Assembly (NCBI GenBank): GCA_026874595.1 | Contig: CM049307.1 | Coordinates: 58,164,870 to 58,228,869 of the forward strand | Reading direction: 5' to 3' | Length of the DNA stretch: 64,000 nucleotides | Origin: Sipunculus nudus | Taxonomy: Eukaryota; Annelida; Sipuncula; Golfingiida; Sipunculidae | Shown here: positions 36,818-48,072 of the stretch, piece after piece | Numbering within the stretch: the stretch's first letter is position 1 | Layout of the letters: every line of letters begins with the position of its first letter | Program-made: the position numbers and the translations under genes | The notes under the pieces: generated by a model | What the model saw: the letters and a program-made list of their open reading frames with translations, nothing else | Database searches by the model: none | What the model was told of the DNA's origin: nothing

Positions 36818-38030
36818 TAAACTTTTTAACAACACCTACCATGTGCGAGAAAATTTCCGTTTAACTCAGGATATTGAAAAATCTCCCTGCATGTTTGCTG
36901 AATATATGTCTGCATAAATACAAGCATGGCTCGCACGGATTACTGAACGATAGCCAACTTCAAAAATTAAAACAAGAATAGACTTGTTACCTTAGAGACG
37001 GATTTTCTGTTATGTTTGCAAATATTTTCTTTTGTGTTAATTCAACACTCGTACGCTAATGTTAAGATTACCGGCTTCTTAACACGATATCAATGCAACA
37101 GGATGGATGACCGTCGCTATTCATTACCCCTTATGGCTTGTATTACGTTTCAGGTTATGCTTCCCACCCAATTCAATGCCAATACTCAAGATATGTTATG
37201 GGAATGATATACAAAGAGAGAGAGGAAGAGAGTAAAATTGCGGAACGAACGGCGACGTCAATATGTGCAGTTTCAAATATTCTAAAAAAAACTGACTGAA
37301 ATGAGATTTCATTTCCATGTTCTAAACAAATACAGGTACATGAAACATCATTGTATTTTTATTATACTTGATTTGTCTTACAAATATTAAAGTTACACAT
37401 ATGGCATTTTGTTGCGTTAGTATGAAAGTAACTATTATATTTATGAGTAAATTTAGTATTCTTACAAATCTTCCATGTGGTCTTCAGAATAAGTGTTTGC
37501 CCGCCATCCAACAATGATTTCTACAAATTTAAATACTTAATTCCCTGCGTAATGTGCACCTAACTCGAGAGAGTTTGCTTGTGTTTACCTACCCATATAT
37601 CGGGTGTCCAAAATAAACGCCCCGCTTTTTGAATCATAATAGATATCTTGATGATAAATGTATCAATCCCCATGAAATTTAGTAAAGTGTTACATTTGGA
37701 TATTATTTACAAACCTTTAAAATATCATAGAAATCAGTTGCATATTATGCGAGTACCCCCAAATTTAAAATAGCATACGAAAAAAATGCAATATCAGAGA
37801 ACAACTTTGTTATTTAAACCCATCCTCCTCTTAAACTAAACGCAGACTTTTTTTTCCATCAGAGATGCTTTTGATGATTTCTTTTTTTTTCTTATCGTGC
37901 AGTAACCCGTGCGAGCCATGATTGTATTAAAAAATCAAACACACATGCATTGATTTACTGATACGGCATAATGGTGAGATGAAATGGAATTTTCTGCACA
38001 TGGTAGGTGATGTTAGAAAGTATGCTAAAA
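36818..38030. mobile_element. Long inverted-repeat element, about 1.2 kb
   Basis: The arms at about 36818-36948 and 37890-38030 are inverted copies. Exact inverted words include CACCTACCATGTGC with GCACATGGTAGGTG, and CATGGCTCGCACGG with CCGTGCGAGCCATG. Arms are about 125 bp, imperfect, and the spacer is about 940 bp. The spacer holds AT-rich DNA and, from about 37598, GGGTGTCCAAAATAAACGCC, which looks like the end of another transposon. A decayed half copy lies at 41140-41420. Fold-back or TIR transposon is the likely nature. Confidence 0.6.
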
Positions 38031-38187
38031 GGCTAACGATTGGTCTGTTTAATGTCTAGTGACAGCGTACCTGTGGGCCATGAGATGATAATTAGGGCAC
38101 CGCTTTAGTAATCGCCTTGTCCGGCCGTCGTGCCGTACGCCCGTCCGTCCGTCCGTCGAGGCGACCGTGACGCTTTCTTTTGCGCGC

Positions 38188-38545
38188 ATTATCTCAACGA
38201 GAATACACGGACCTATCCAATTTCCAGCATGGCCACAATATCTCAACAAGATTATGCTTCATCTTTCTCAAACTTACAGGGATAATTGTTGCCTATCCAG
38301 ACCTATCGAATAACAGACCTGTGTGGCCGCCAGAGCACAATCGAAGGCACAAAACTTGTCGCATAACAGACCTATCCAAATAACAATGTGGCCGCCAGAA
38401 CTCAATCGATGATTTTCTGTCTCTCGCAATATCACAAAGAGAATATGCTTGATCTTTATCAGAGTCACAGGGAAGATTGGTGCCTATTAGGCCTCCAGCC
38501 CTATCGAATTACAGATCGACCTGTCCTAATTCAAATATGGCCACA
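38188..38545 (+). repeat. Diverged tandem repeat, about 200-bp unit
   Basis: ATATCTCAACAAGATTATGC (from about 38238) and ATATCACAAAGAGAATATGC (about 38428) each lead into TGATCTTT or TCATCTTT, ACAGGGA, TTG(T/G)TGCCTAT, CCTATCGAAT and ACAGA; a partial unit precedes them at 38188. A CCGT tandem (about 38139-38157) lies upstream. Old tandem repeat. Confidence 0.65.
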
Positions 38546-39228
38546 GGGTTGCCGGGCTTAGGAATCTTCATTTGTGGAAGCAAAACATTGTTACAGAAAG
38601 ACAAATATACTACAAGCAATTTTCTACAATTTTTGTTATTTCCCTATTTGAAAAATAATTTGGACCTTTAATTAAGCCCATTTTGGGGCAAACGCAGGAT
38701 GTATGACTAAATCTCATACACTTTCGTGTAGGCCTATTGGTAACCCCGAGACAGAGAAGTCAAAATCCATTTTAATCGTCATGAAGAATAAGAGTCTTGT
38801 AAGCGATGTCAGCAGCACTTGAGTGAATTAAATCGTATTTGGCAACCCGTAAAATCGTTAAACGAGGTCGTTTGGTGTTCTTGGTCAGCATTACGGATGG
38901 TTGACTTAGCAATCCTTGTACAGATCCCAATTTGGAAGGTACTTCAGTACTGATGCAATAATATATGCAATTACTGTGGGTTTAAAAGGTCAAGCGACGG
39001 AATGCGATTGCTTAAACTTGGCAGACAACTGACCAGCTCAGGAAAATTAATGTTGGGATTGGATGTTTAGAACCTTTAAATATCTAATAGGAGGTCTACA
39101 ATCAACATGGGTAATCCTTGTTAAAACACTGTTAACACTAATAAAATTGGAATTTTGGAAGGATGAAACGTCATCAATAGGAATTATAAAATTATGCTTA
39201 ATATGTGTCAAACGCAGGTTCAAATTGA

Positions 39229-39495
39229 AGGGTGATAAGTGATAAGTGATAAAGTGATAAAATGATAAAGTGATAAAGTGATAAATGATAAAGTGATAAA
39301 GTGATAAAGTGATAAATAATGATAAAGTGATAAAGTGATAAAGTGATAAAAGATACACTGAGAAAGTGGTAAGTGATAAGGGATAAAGTGATAAAGTGAT
39401 AAAGTGATAAAGTGATAAAATGATAAAATGATAAAGTGATAAAGTGATAAAGTGATAAATGATAAATGATAAACGATAAAGTGATAAGGGATTAA
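39229..39495 (+). repeat. GATAAAGT octamer array
   Basis: About 30 GATA words follow one another, mostly as GATAAAGT with GATAAGT, GATAAAT and GATAAAAT variants, over about 265 bp. On the minus strand the frame reads leucine, serine, tyrosine, phenylalanine and isoleucine repeats; this is not a gene. Confidence 0.98.
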
Positions 39496-40339
39496 GTTAA
39501 TAGAATTTCACAGCGTGTTGGTAATATTTTATAACATTGTCTTATAACGCAGAAAACCGTGTTTGTTTGTAAAATATTGAATCTAGTCATGTATATTAAT
39601 GCAAACCTTTTAAGAGTATAACAACATATTTAAAACGGGTATCTCCACGGAACTCAAGAACCATTGAACTTAAGAGTTCCATCGCAGTAGGTTTCAGAAA
39701 TAATATTCCTGAGAGGATTTAGAACGATGGGATCAAAGACATGAGCCTGGTTCCCTTAACCTTTAGATCTTTGGAACCTGCAGCCCTTGAAGTCTCATTT
39801 GTTTGAAGGATTGTACCACGGGACTAATGACGGATATATTGAACCACCTCAAGGGAATATTAAAGCTAAACTACAAGAAAACTGATACGAATGCAAAACA
39901 GTTCTATCACTTAGTTATAAAGTATCATCAAGAGCTTACGGCCATTTGTAGAATTCCACATGAAACTTTTTAAGGAAGGTCTTCTGGCTACTCTTTTTAA
40001 ACAAACAAGTGCATAGGTACATGTTCCATATACTTCACCAGAAGTTCAGTTTTCAATTTAATGAGAAAAGCTTCTCAGGGCAGAAAATGATAGAAATTGA
40101 CCCCTTCACCCAATTGCTATTTACGCAAATTTGCCTCAAACGAGGCCAGGTATACACATCATAGCGCATGACTAGTGTGCCGGTAGCCGACAAATTCCCC
40201 AAGTAGATATCTGTCTCCGCCAAGTGTGTGTAAGGGGGTGTAAAACTGAGGGGTGCTCCCAAGCGGCATTTATGTTCACCTACTCGGCCAATATTACAAG
40301 GTTCATCCGTGCATAAGTGAATGTACATTTTTTCAATAT
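39496..40339. other. No gene or clear repeat seen
   Basis: AT-rich DNA; no long open frame or terminal repeats noticed. A 109-codon minus-strand frame at 40053-40382 crosses into the next repeat and lacks family resemblance. Confidence 0.4.
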
Positions 40340-41420
40340 TCCTGCAAGGCGTTCCTGAATCCGGGTCATATGCCGGATCCACATCTACTCATTTATTCAT
40401 GAAAAAACTGAGATTCCGTTTATGATTGCGTAAGTTATGTTGTGAAAAAAAACAAACACACAAACACACACATGAACGGGGATGAACTCCTCCTGGTGAA
40501 AGCAAATATAATCTTGTAATGGACCAAAATAAATTTTACTTCGTGGTCAACTAAACACAACAAACGATTCCCTCTGGCAGCTGTACGTGATGCTCCTTTA
40601 TACAGCGTCCAACTCCTCTGGGTAACGCAAGGCACTGCTGCCTTCTTTATACAAATAGCGGTATACACATATATAATTTTGCCGTGATACCGGTGATATC
40701 CGGATTTCAGTATGTAGGCAAAATGGCACCTCCGTGAGCGGCTTCGCAAGGGTATATGGTGGCAAGGGATGATGTATCGGCATAGTTTGAATAGAATAGC
40801 GCTTTTTTGGACCATGCCCATATCCTCAAATAATATTAGGATACTTAACCATGATGTCACCTCGCCAGAATAATCAAGTAACTTCCCATTAGCCATGAAT
40901 ACACGAACCGATAGGTATTTCGATTGGACTGGTAAGCCTACTTGAGTAGTGACACAAACCACATGGGGCAAATGCCCTGCAACGCCAATCCATTGTATGG
41001 CATCGATAGCGTGCTTAACAGCCAATACTCTTAACGTGAGGCTACGAGTGATAAATAAACACAATCAATATATGTGAACGTGTCAAATGTAGTGAAAAAA
41101 TCATCTCTATGATATGGAGTCATTTCCTTTGTCGTGTACAAGTATAGGCTATCGTCAAGTAACCCGTGCGCCCTTTTGCCCCATTCCGGCCCTCTATCAT
41201 TAGAAAGTATACGGTCAGCTTACTTACCAGCCCAATTATCATTATCTATTGAGTCGGGTTATCACGGCTAGTGCGACACAGGGTATTCATGCGGTCAGGA
41301 ATTTAAAACATAGGCAGTTTTGTTTCCGTATATGCTGCGTGAGAACGGAAGTTTACTTGCACATGATAAGTGCTGTTAGAAAGTATACTAGCACAGTTAA
41401 TAAGTGTTTTGTTTTATATC
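40340..41420. repeat. Composite of decayed dispersed repeats under a 209-codon open frame
   Basis: Three pieces match other places in the window: 40340-40500 with 35390-35520 (D4), 40640-40760 with about 4730-4850, and 41140-41420 with the right arm of the inverted-repeat element near 38000 (shared GTTAGAAAGTAT, GTAACCCGTGCG). The minus strand is open from 41064 to 40435, the longest frame outside tandem arrays, but it starts without ATG and overlaps the repeats. The part between 40800 and 41060 does not match elsewhere and reads protein-like (for example VRVFMANGKLLDYSGEVTSW), so a coding remnant cannot be ruled out. Confidence 0.45.
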
Positions 41421-41721
41421 AAATTAATTGCTTTGAAGGGCATGAGACAAAACGACGAAACTATATGGCGTCCTCACCGAACGTTAGAGTGCGGTCCTCT
41501 CTTTAAGATGTAATATGTCACTCTGACGCTAATGTGAGTGGGCCGAAATGGCGCTACTCTTGTTCTACGATGACCTTTCCAGACCTTTACCGCCTCATGT
41601 CAACAAATAAACAACCTTCGTGGCAGACATGGAGTAACAACTACATAAACAGTGCCTCATGTTACATAAAGGCTTCACAATTCGTTTCTCAGGCATCGCG
41701 TGTGTAAATTTTGATCCCCTT

Positions 41722-42002
41722 TCATCATTTTTTTTTATTTTCATATTGCGAAAAAAATACCGATTTTGAACTCAAGCAGCTCGGATATTGATTTCCAGAA
41801 AGTAAATAACAAAATTTCGATCACATTTGCTTTAGTCATGATGTTTTATCTGTTAAGGAAACAAGTCAGTTATTACCATGTTGTCCGCAGATCATGTGAA
41901 CTTTCTATTGTAAATTTATAATAAAAGGTTAAACAATGATCTATCGCTTTGATTTATAAAAAAAAGTGACTGTGAGACCAAACTCTATTTTGATTGGCCT
42001 GA
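41722..42002 (+). mobile_element. MITE-A copy 3, decayed, left end lost
   Basis: Same order of words as copy 1 (AGCTCGGATATTGATTTC, ATCATGTGA, GTGAGACCAAACT, GATTGGCCTGA), in the same orientation. The left inverted end is missing and the right end is eroded. Confidence 0.6.
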
Positions 42003-42568
42003 TGTTTGTAAAAATCAGTCGCAAAACACTTTATATGCCACAGAGAACATGAGACAATTTTAGGTGAAAAAATCTGTACTGTTCCTTAGCACTAGCAGCG
42101 GGATCCGCACGCAGTAGGCATTATCTTCTACACCTGTATCGAACTGTGATGCCATAAAATCTTGCTCAGCAGACATTATTAACAATGACAGTAAATAGAA
42201 GCCAAGCGGTAATGGGGTTAATGGATTAATTTCAAAAGTGCGTCGTACCAATTCTTACTTGAAGAAAAAGATGCATTGACGTATGTTGCGAGCAAAGACA
42301 CGCAACCCGACATCTAATATCTTATTTTTACTTCAACGTTGGGGCGAGTGTGAAGCTTAAATCGGACAGTCATTATGCTTTGGCTTATAACAGAATTACC
42401 GCTACAGGTGCAGATCCAGGGGGGTTATAAAGGGTCGTATCCCGTCCCACCCACCTCCTCCCGGCGTTCACGATATAAATTTGTTTACAATAATATTGTG
42501 AATTATTTGGTATAATGTATGTAAAGTCTAATCATTTTTTATACTATTGTGAGATAATAATCTATCTA

Positions 42569-42571
<3 letters not shown>

Positions 42572-42630
<59 letters not shown>

Positions 42631-42942
42631 CAGGGCTTTCAGGGACGAGAGGGTAAGCGTCTCTGACGCTCGGAATTTCATACAGACGCTCGGTTCTGAG
42701 GGTCCAAGCGTCCGATGGGACGCGCGAATTTCTGGCTTTAAGGTATAATGTTAAGTCAATGACTATTGCCGGCTGCCTCAAACGAACCCGTCAGCTGTGT
42801 TAACACCTCACTGATAACTGAAGTTTACATTTCGCTATAAGCAAATATTCATATAATGACATGACAGGACTCAGACAGGACTCCCCAAAAATTTTGCCTG
42901 ACGTCCCGGACTCTTCAGATTTTCTTCCTATTGAAAGCCCTG

Positions 42943-43001
<59 letters not shown>
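42572..43001. repeat. (TA)n microsatellite split in two by an insertion
   Basis: TA dinucleotides run from 42572 to about 42630 and again from 42943 to about 43001, with the hAT-like MITE exactly between them. Confidence 0.95.
42631..42942. mobile_element. hAT-like MITE, 312 bp
   Basis: The left end CAGGGCTTTCA (42631-42641) and right end TGAAAGCCCTG (42932-42942) are perfect 11-bp inverted repeats, and CAGGG is a usual start for hAT elements. The flanking 8-mers TACATATA and TATATATA match at 7 of 8 positions, as expected of an 8-bp hAT duplication inside a TA run. GACGCTCGG and AAGCGTC words recur near the left end as subterminal repeats. There is no coding capacity. Confidence 0.8.
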
Positions 43002-43003
<2 letters not shown>

Positions 43004-43014
43004 CTATTAATTAG

Positions 43015-43430
43015 TTTTGATTTATATAGCGCCATATTCAACATCGTGAAATTGCTCTTCAGCGCTCAACAATAATAAAAATTTATATTATACATTATTA
43101 AGAAGGTCATATGTTAAAAAACTATTTAGCCGCAACGCATACAATACAGATAATTGGTTGCAGTAAAACACAAGTTTAAACGCTGTTTGTACATGTTTTA
43201 GATATTTTTTAAAAATAAACCGAGGATTCCATTTTCCAAAGTAAAAATGTTAAGCCGCTCCAAAGTTTAGGCGCTGCACTCTTGAATCGCCGATCATCAT
43301 ATGTAACTGTGGTTTGGGTCAAAAGAACCTGAATATAAGCTGTCGATTGTCCATTTATGGACCAGCAGTGACAATTTGTGTTGCAAACTATATCTCATTA
43401 TTTGACTGGTAACCAATGCAAAGCTTTCAG
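43015..43430 (+). repeat. Dispersed repeat with a TTTATATAGCGCC start
   Basis: The block starts GATTTATATAGCGCCATATT, passes AGCCGCTCCAAAGTTTAGG and ends TTGACTGGTAACCAATGCAA. From memory, a repeat with this start, middle and end is widespread in aquatic animals, but I cannot name its family. It is followed by GGATCC next to a C run near 43455. Confidence 0.4.
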
Positions 43431-44436
43431 AGCCCCCCATTTGAAAAAAAACCTGGATCCGCCCCTGATTTGGTTGTAACCGAATTAGTAATGCTGTCTG
43501 AAACGGCACCACTTAAGACCCAAAGCCGATCGCTCATCAAGCGACGTCTGCCCAAAGTGGGCGGAATTGCCCTGGTTTGGTCCTCCCAAAAGTAGGTCTC
43601 CATCGCGGGCAGCTCTTAGAGGTCCCCCGTCCTTCGCCAATGACATCTTTTACAACGCCCAGCCAGTCTCTTGAAGAAACACCTCTATAGAAATGGCTGT
43701 ATCTTCTTCCCGTATGATTTTCCGATAATTTCGCGTCATAAATATTAAGTTAATTATAATAAATATTAATTATATTATAAAGTATAATATTTTCATAATG
43801 TATTATATAATTATCCTCTTTATCCGAATAACACATTTTTAATTTCAGATATAAATCTATTTTTACACAATTCTATACTAGAATATCCGGTTTTTTTTGC
43901 ATTACCAGCAGTTTTTTAAACCGATGTTGATAAGCAATTTAAGAAATACCAAAAAATGACATACATGAATTAATATGTTTAACCTTTGGAAATATTTTAA
44001 GATAAGGCAAAAAAACTTAAGTTAACTATTTATTCATCTCATTCCACTTTGTATTTATACAACTTTTAGGAAAGCCCTCAACCATAAATGTAATTATTCA
44101 ATTGATGTGCACTGGTGCTGAAGAGAAAATAAGACCTTCAGGCACAAGGTGAAATTTTACTGTCATTTGATTCTCAGCGCGATTGATGAAAGGCACGAAT
44201 GCTCCTCAAATCAGGCCTGGAGGACTGCATGGTTTCCATACCATGTTACATGTAAGGCAGGTTGACCTTATAACCGGGGGCGGTAGATTGAGTTCCAAGG
44301 TTCTCTTCTCATTTCAACTTCCCGCAGTGTCCTTTATTAGTAGTTCACAGCCTGTGTATATGAATTACATAGATGATTGCCCTGTTCTTCCACTTCACTT
44401 TGCGAACTTGTTCCACCTGTTACTTAACGTTTTAAC

Positions 44437-44765
44437 TGGCTTCTGTGGTTCAGTGTTAGAGGAGCCGTGAGTTTTACACAGTCGGCCCCAACCCAGGTCA
44501 AACGGCCCCGCAGGCTCATGGGGATACGTACTGTGTTCAACAAGCGCGTTTTACTCACAAACGAGTGCGTCTTTCGGGGTCCCTCTTTTTTATGTCCAGG
44601 TCATGGAGATAAATAAACACAGATCCAGGACCCGCTGGAATAGTACACCAAACCTGGTTGACGCCAGGATTATCGCGTGTAGCCCCTGTCACGTAAACCA
44701 ATTCTTGAATGGAATCCGCAGATCATGTGCATAGTACGGAGTTAGGCACGCATTAAAAAGTAAAG
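44437..44765 (+). mobile_element. SINE family 1, copy with longer 3' body
   Basis: Starts GGCTTCTGTGGTTCAGTG, as the head of the 26-kb copy does, but the B-box part is deleted. Body words include GTCGGCCCC, CAAACGAGTGCGTCTTTCGG, CTGGAATAGTACA and GGTTGACGCCAGG. Beyond the point where the 26-kb copy turns into poly(A), it continues with CCCCTGTCACGT and GAATGGAAT, shared with the copies at 45988 and 49418. Confidence 0.7.
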
Positions 44766-45407
44766 ACGATTAGCTGCCGCAAGAAATCTTTACAAATCCG
44801 TATTTGTGTAACCGACCAACTCTGGTAAGTTACGTTACAAGTGCTGACCCTAATAACTATTAATAAGACGGTTTACCCGGGGAAAAGAATCACCCTATGC
44901 CACAGACTTTGAATTAAAATAATATGGGGAACCAGATTACCACCAAAATTAAATGCAGTATTCCTTCAGTGTGATCCTAACCTTCGACAAAACTTCAGCA
45001 AAGTCCGATCATAACTTTTGCAACATAGGTGGGCCACCAGACCGCGACATGTTGTAGGGGTATTTAACAGACTATTGTTGTACTTGAATGGATATGAATC
45101 TTATAAGAAAGTATACAGTAAAACTTCGGGACTTAGAATAGAACTTTGTAAAAGGAAGAGTTTATACAGAAAAAGGGCCACATTCCCAGCTTTTTTTTTC
45201 TACCGAACTCAAGATTGACTCGTTCTAATTTCACGAATCCTCATCTCCAAGTTCGAGTGGAAGATCGAGTCAGTGAAAGTGGACTCGAGTCCGGATGCAA
45301 AACTTGCATCACTGGTCCAATATATGCGGTACATTTTACATGAGTGTTCAGTGCAAAGGATTTTTTTGGGTTTAACATACTAAAGGCTAAAACCAGTAAG
45401 AGATTAA

Positions 45408-45892
45408 AGGGGCCCAATCACCTATAAAGCATATTGAGTTAACAGGAAAAATAACTTCTTCCCTTTGAAATAAATCGGTACCTGCCAAAATATTGCCCTG
45501 AAACCGTTTGCTTTCTCCTGTAAATAAAAATAAAAATCAGTGGACCGGCCGCGATGAAAGATGTCAACATAAACACGGCGCGTTGGGCCGTGTGTATCCT
45601 TGAGCCAATCAGGAGATGCCGCTCTGACTCGGCCAAAAAATGTATTACATGTTTCTGCTGGCTGAAACACAGCGTGTTGTCCCTCTTAATCGGACCTCCG
45701 GTCACGCGGCTTTGTTATTGTAAACAGACTGTGTTTACCAACACGCAGAGCCAAAACATGATGTTAAACAGCCGTATACGAGGAAATGAGACCGTGTGCT
45801 GGGATGGTTTTGCTGATGAAACATTTGTATAAGGCAAAACTGAACTGAAGGTGTGAAAGAATAGCCATAATTTAGCTCCTGATTATGTCCCT
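45408..45892. mobile_element. piggyBac-like MITE (family B), 485 bp, intact ends
   Basis: The left end AGGGGCCCAATCA and right end, read inward, AGGGACATAATCA match at 10 of 13 positions. Both sides are flanked by TTAA (45404-45407 and 45893-45896), the target site and duplication of piggyBac elements. The plus strand is open for 92 codons, the minus strand for 82-88, without any transposase motif. A fragment of a second copy is at 30224-30345. Confidence 0.75.
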
Positions 45893-45987
45893 TTAAGCAT
45901 AACCAGGAAAAGAAGATAAAAATTCTCTGACGAAACCGAGAGTAAAATTCTACACTTGAATTTTTTTAGGTGAAACATCAAGCTAAC

Positions 45988-46340
45988 GGGGTCCGTGGCC
46001 CATGCAGGGGGAAGAGCACAGGGCTCAAAGCCGAGATCGAAGCTGAGATATCAAGCTCAGCCCCCTCCCGGGGCGAGCGCTCTGCAGGCTTAATGTTAAG
46101 ACTGTGCCCAAGAAAAGCATTTCACTCACAAACAAGTGCGCCTGTAGGGTGGTGGGTCCTCGGTATCATGACCCAGAAATGGGATGACACACCCAGAACC
46201 CGCTGGAGTAGTACATCAAGTTTGGTTGACGCCAGTGTTTTCGCGTGTGAGCCCCTGTCACGTTGTCCAAACCCGGAATGGAATATCTGTGAATGTATAT
46301 AGCATTTATTTAAGAACACATTAAAAGTCTTTAAAAAACA
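45988..46340 (+). mobile_element. SINE family 1 copy
   Basis: Head GGGGTCCGTGGCCCATGCAG and GGAAGAGCACAGG is degraded. Body GGGGCGAGCGCTCTGCAGGC, ACAAGTGCGCCTGTAGGG, ATGACCCAGAAATGGG and GGTTGACGCCAG, then the longer 3' part CCCCTGTCACGTTG and GGAATGGAATATC. It follows the piggyBac-like MITE after only about 95 bp. Confidence 0.75.
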
Positions 46341-46645
46341 AGCTATAAGGGTGGACAAACGCATGTCTATCACACGCCGTCATCGACACACGGATCCTTT
46401 CCGTAAAATAACGTACATGCGCTGTTTATATAAATAAAAACAGCCGAATCTTAACATAAAAGTTATATTTATAAAAGGGACAAACATGCTGATCTACCTA
46501 AAACTCCCTATAAAGAAACGATACCAACACCTGGAATGTATGGACTACTTAACCAGCAGCCGAATTCATTTTTTTTTTCTTTTTTATTCTTAACAGCCGA
46601 GAATGTGCGGCCTTGACTGCGGAATATATATAGGCTCTGCTTATA

Positions 46646-46990
46646 AGGCCAAAATAAAAAAAAAAGGTATGGTTCTCAGGCACTTTTTTTCAGAAATCAA
46701 TGCGGGCGGGCGCTTTTTTTATTTTAATTTTTTTTTGTATGTTTCGATAAAAATGTCAAATGATAAGGGAAAAGCATGAAAATAACAGTTTTTTTTTTTG
46801 CTAAATAAGTAAAAGCACTACAAAACAAAGGAAATTGTATGGTTTTACCTTCTTGAAAGAAATGTCGGAGCGGCAGCAGCTCAAAATTGGAAAGTTTTTA
46901 TTGAAAATCAAAATAAAAATTTTTGATGCGGGGGTTTAAAACTGATGCGGGCGGTGCCTGAGAACCATACCTTTATTTTTTTTGGCCTAA
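46646..46990 (-). mobile_element. MITE-A copy 2, inverted relative to copy 1
   Basis: Both ends are intact: AAGGCCAAAATAAAA then GGTATGGTTCTCAGGCAC on the left, and GGTGCCTGAGAACCATACC then TTTTTTTGGCCTAAGG on the right. These give inverted ends of about 40 bp. It aligns end to end with the reverse complement of copy 1 (562-897). Best copy for defining the family. Confidence 0.85.
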
Positions 46991-48072
46991 GGCCCCCTTA
47001 TTTGTAAACGCTGAAATCAGGTTTGACAGAAGGAAGGTCTAAGTGAAGGAATGACAGGAGTTGCTAGGTAACGGTAACAATCCACTTGTGGATGTCAACC
47101 CTGTCTTCTCTGCCTTCAACAAGATGGGTTGACGGATTCCATTAGTTGTTTTATCTTTCATTTTTTGTCAAGTAAGGGTTTATCCTTAGGGTCGGTATGT
47201 GGTATGATTTGACGCGTGGTTTATTGAATTTTTGGTTTTATTCTGGTGTGAGTTTATATGTGAAAGCATATCCCAGTTTAGGCAGATTAACTGGACAATA
47301 GGACCTACACTGAGTTGTGCCTCTGACGATTACGAAAACCACACTGTAATGGCTGTCTTTAGTCGTTACTATATCTCTGTGTACAGACGATAAACTTAAC
47401 AATAGGCTATGTAATTTGCACACACAAAATGAACATGTAATTAAAAGTAATCCAGAAATCCATGTTTGTGACCACAATATCATTTTACCTTGAACCTAGC
47501 TGTCAATCAATTCGGACATGATTGTATGCCGTCATAAATTCAACTAGCTTGCAGAAATTAAAATTGCATGGAAATTTCCCAATATTCTTAAACATAACGG
47601 ATAATCATTCACATATGCCGGGTGTTGTTAAGTAATTGTCAAAAATCCCTAGTTCTAAATCAATCCAAAAATTATTTTAAATTCATATTAGACCCTATAA
47701 AGTATGCATTATTTTAAACCTGGTACGAAGATCTTCTAACGGGATTCATATGTTTTATTATTTTTTTTTCATTTTCATATGATTTTGAAACATTTTAATA
47801 TTAACATTTTAACAAGGATTTAGATTATTAAAAGGTACTTTCTTTTAGGAACCCAGTCACAGTAAGCCACTATTAATAGACTAAAATTAAACAACATTAC
47901 ACTATCTCAAAAACTTTTCTTTCCCTTCTAGTCTGCCTCTTACGTCTTGAAAAAATTAACTTATATAATTTTAAAAAGAATTCAAAATTTGAGTTTTAGG
48001 GTATAAAGAAACATGATGATATGAATTTTAATCAGGTCATGTATTGATTAAGGTTTAGGTTTTGTTGAAAAT
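46991..48072. other. No gene seen; X-box-like word at 47060-47072
   Basis: AT-rich DNA without a long open frame. GTTGCTAGGTAAC at 47060 fits the RFX-factor X-box pattern, but no gene start lies close by, so this may be chance. Confidence 0.35.

Noticed and set aside
39047-39358. Leucine/serine/tyrosine-rich 103-codon minus-strand frame
   Set aside because: Artefact of the GATAAAGT array.
41218-41240. Splice donor GTAAGTAAG on the minus strand
   Set aside because: All three upstream frames close within about 30 bp, and it lies in a decayed repeat.
47060-47072. RFX X-box promoter element
   Set aside because: One 13-bp match without a nearby gene start is expected by chance in 64 kb.
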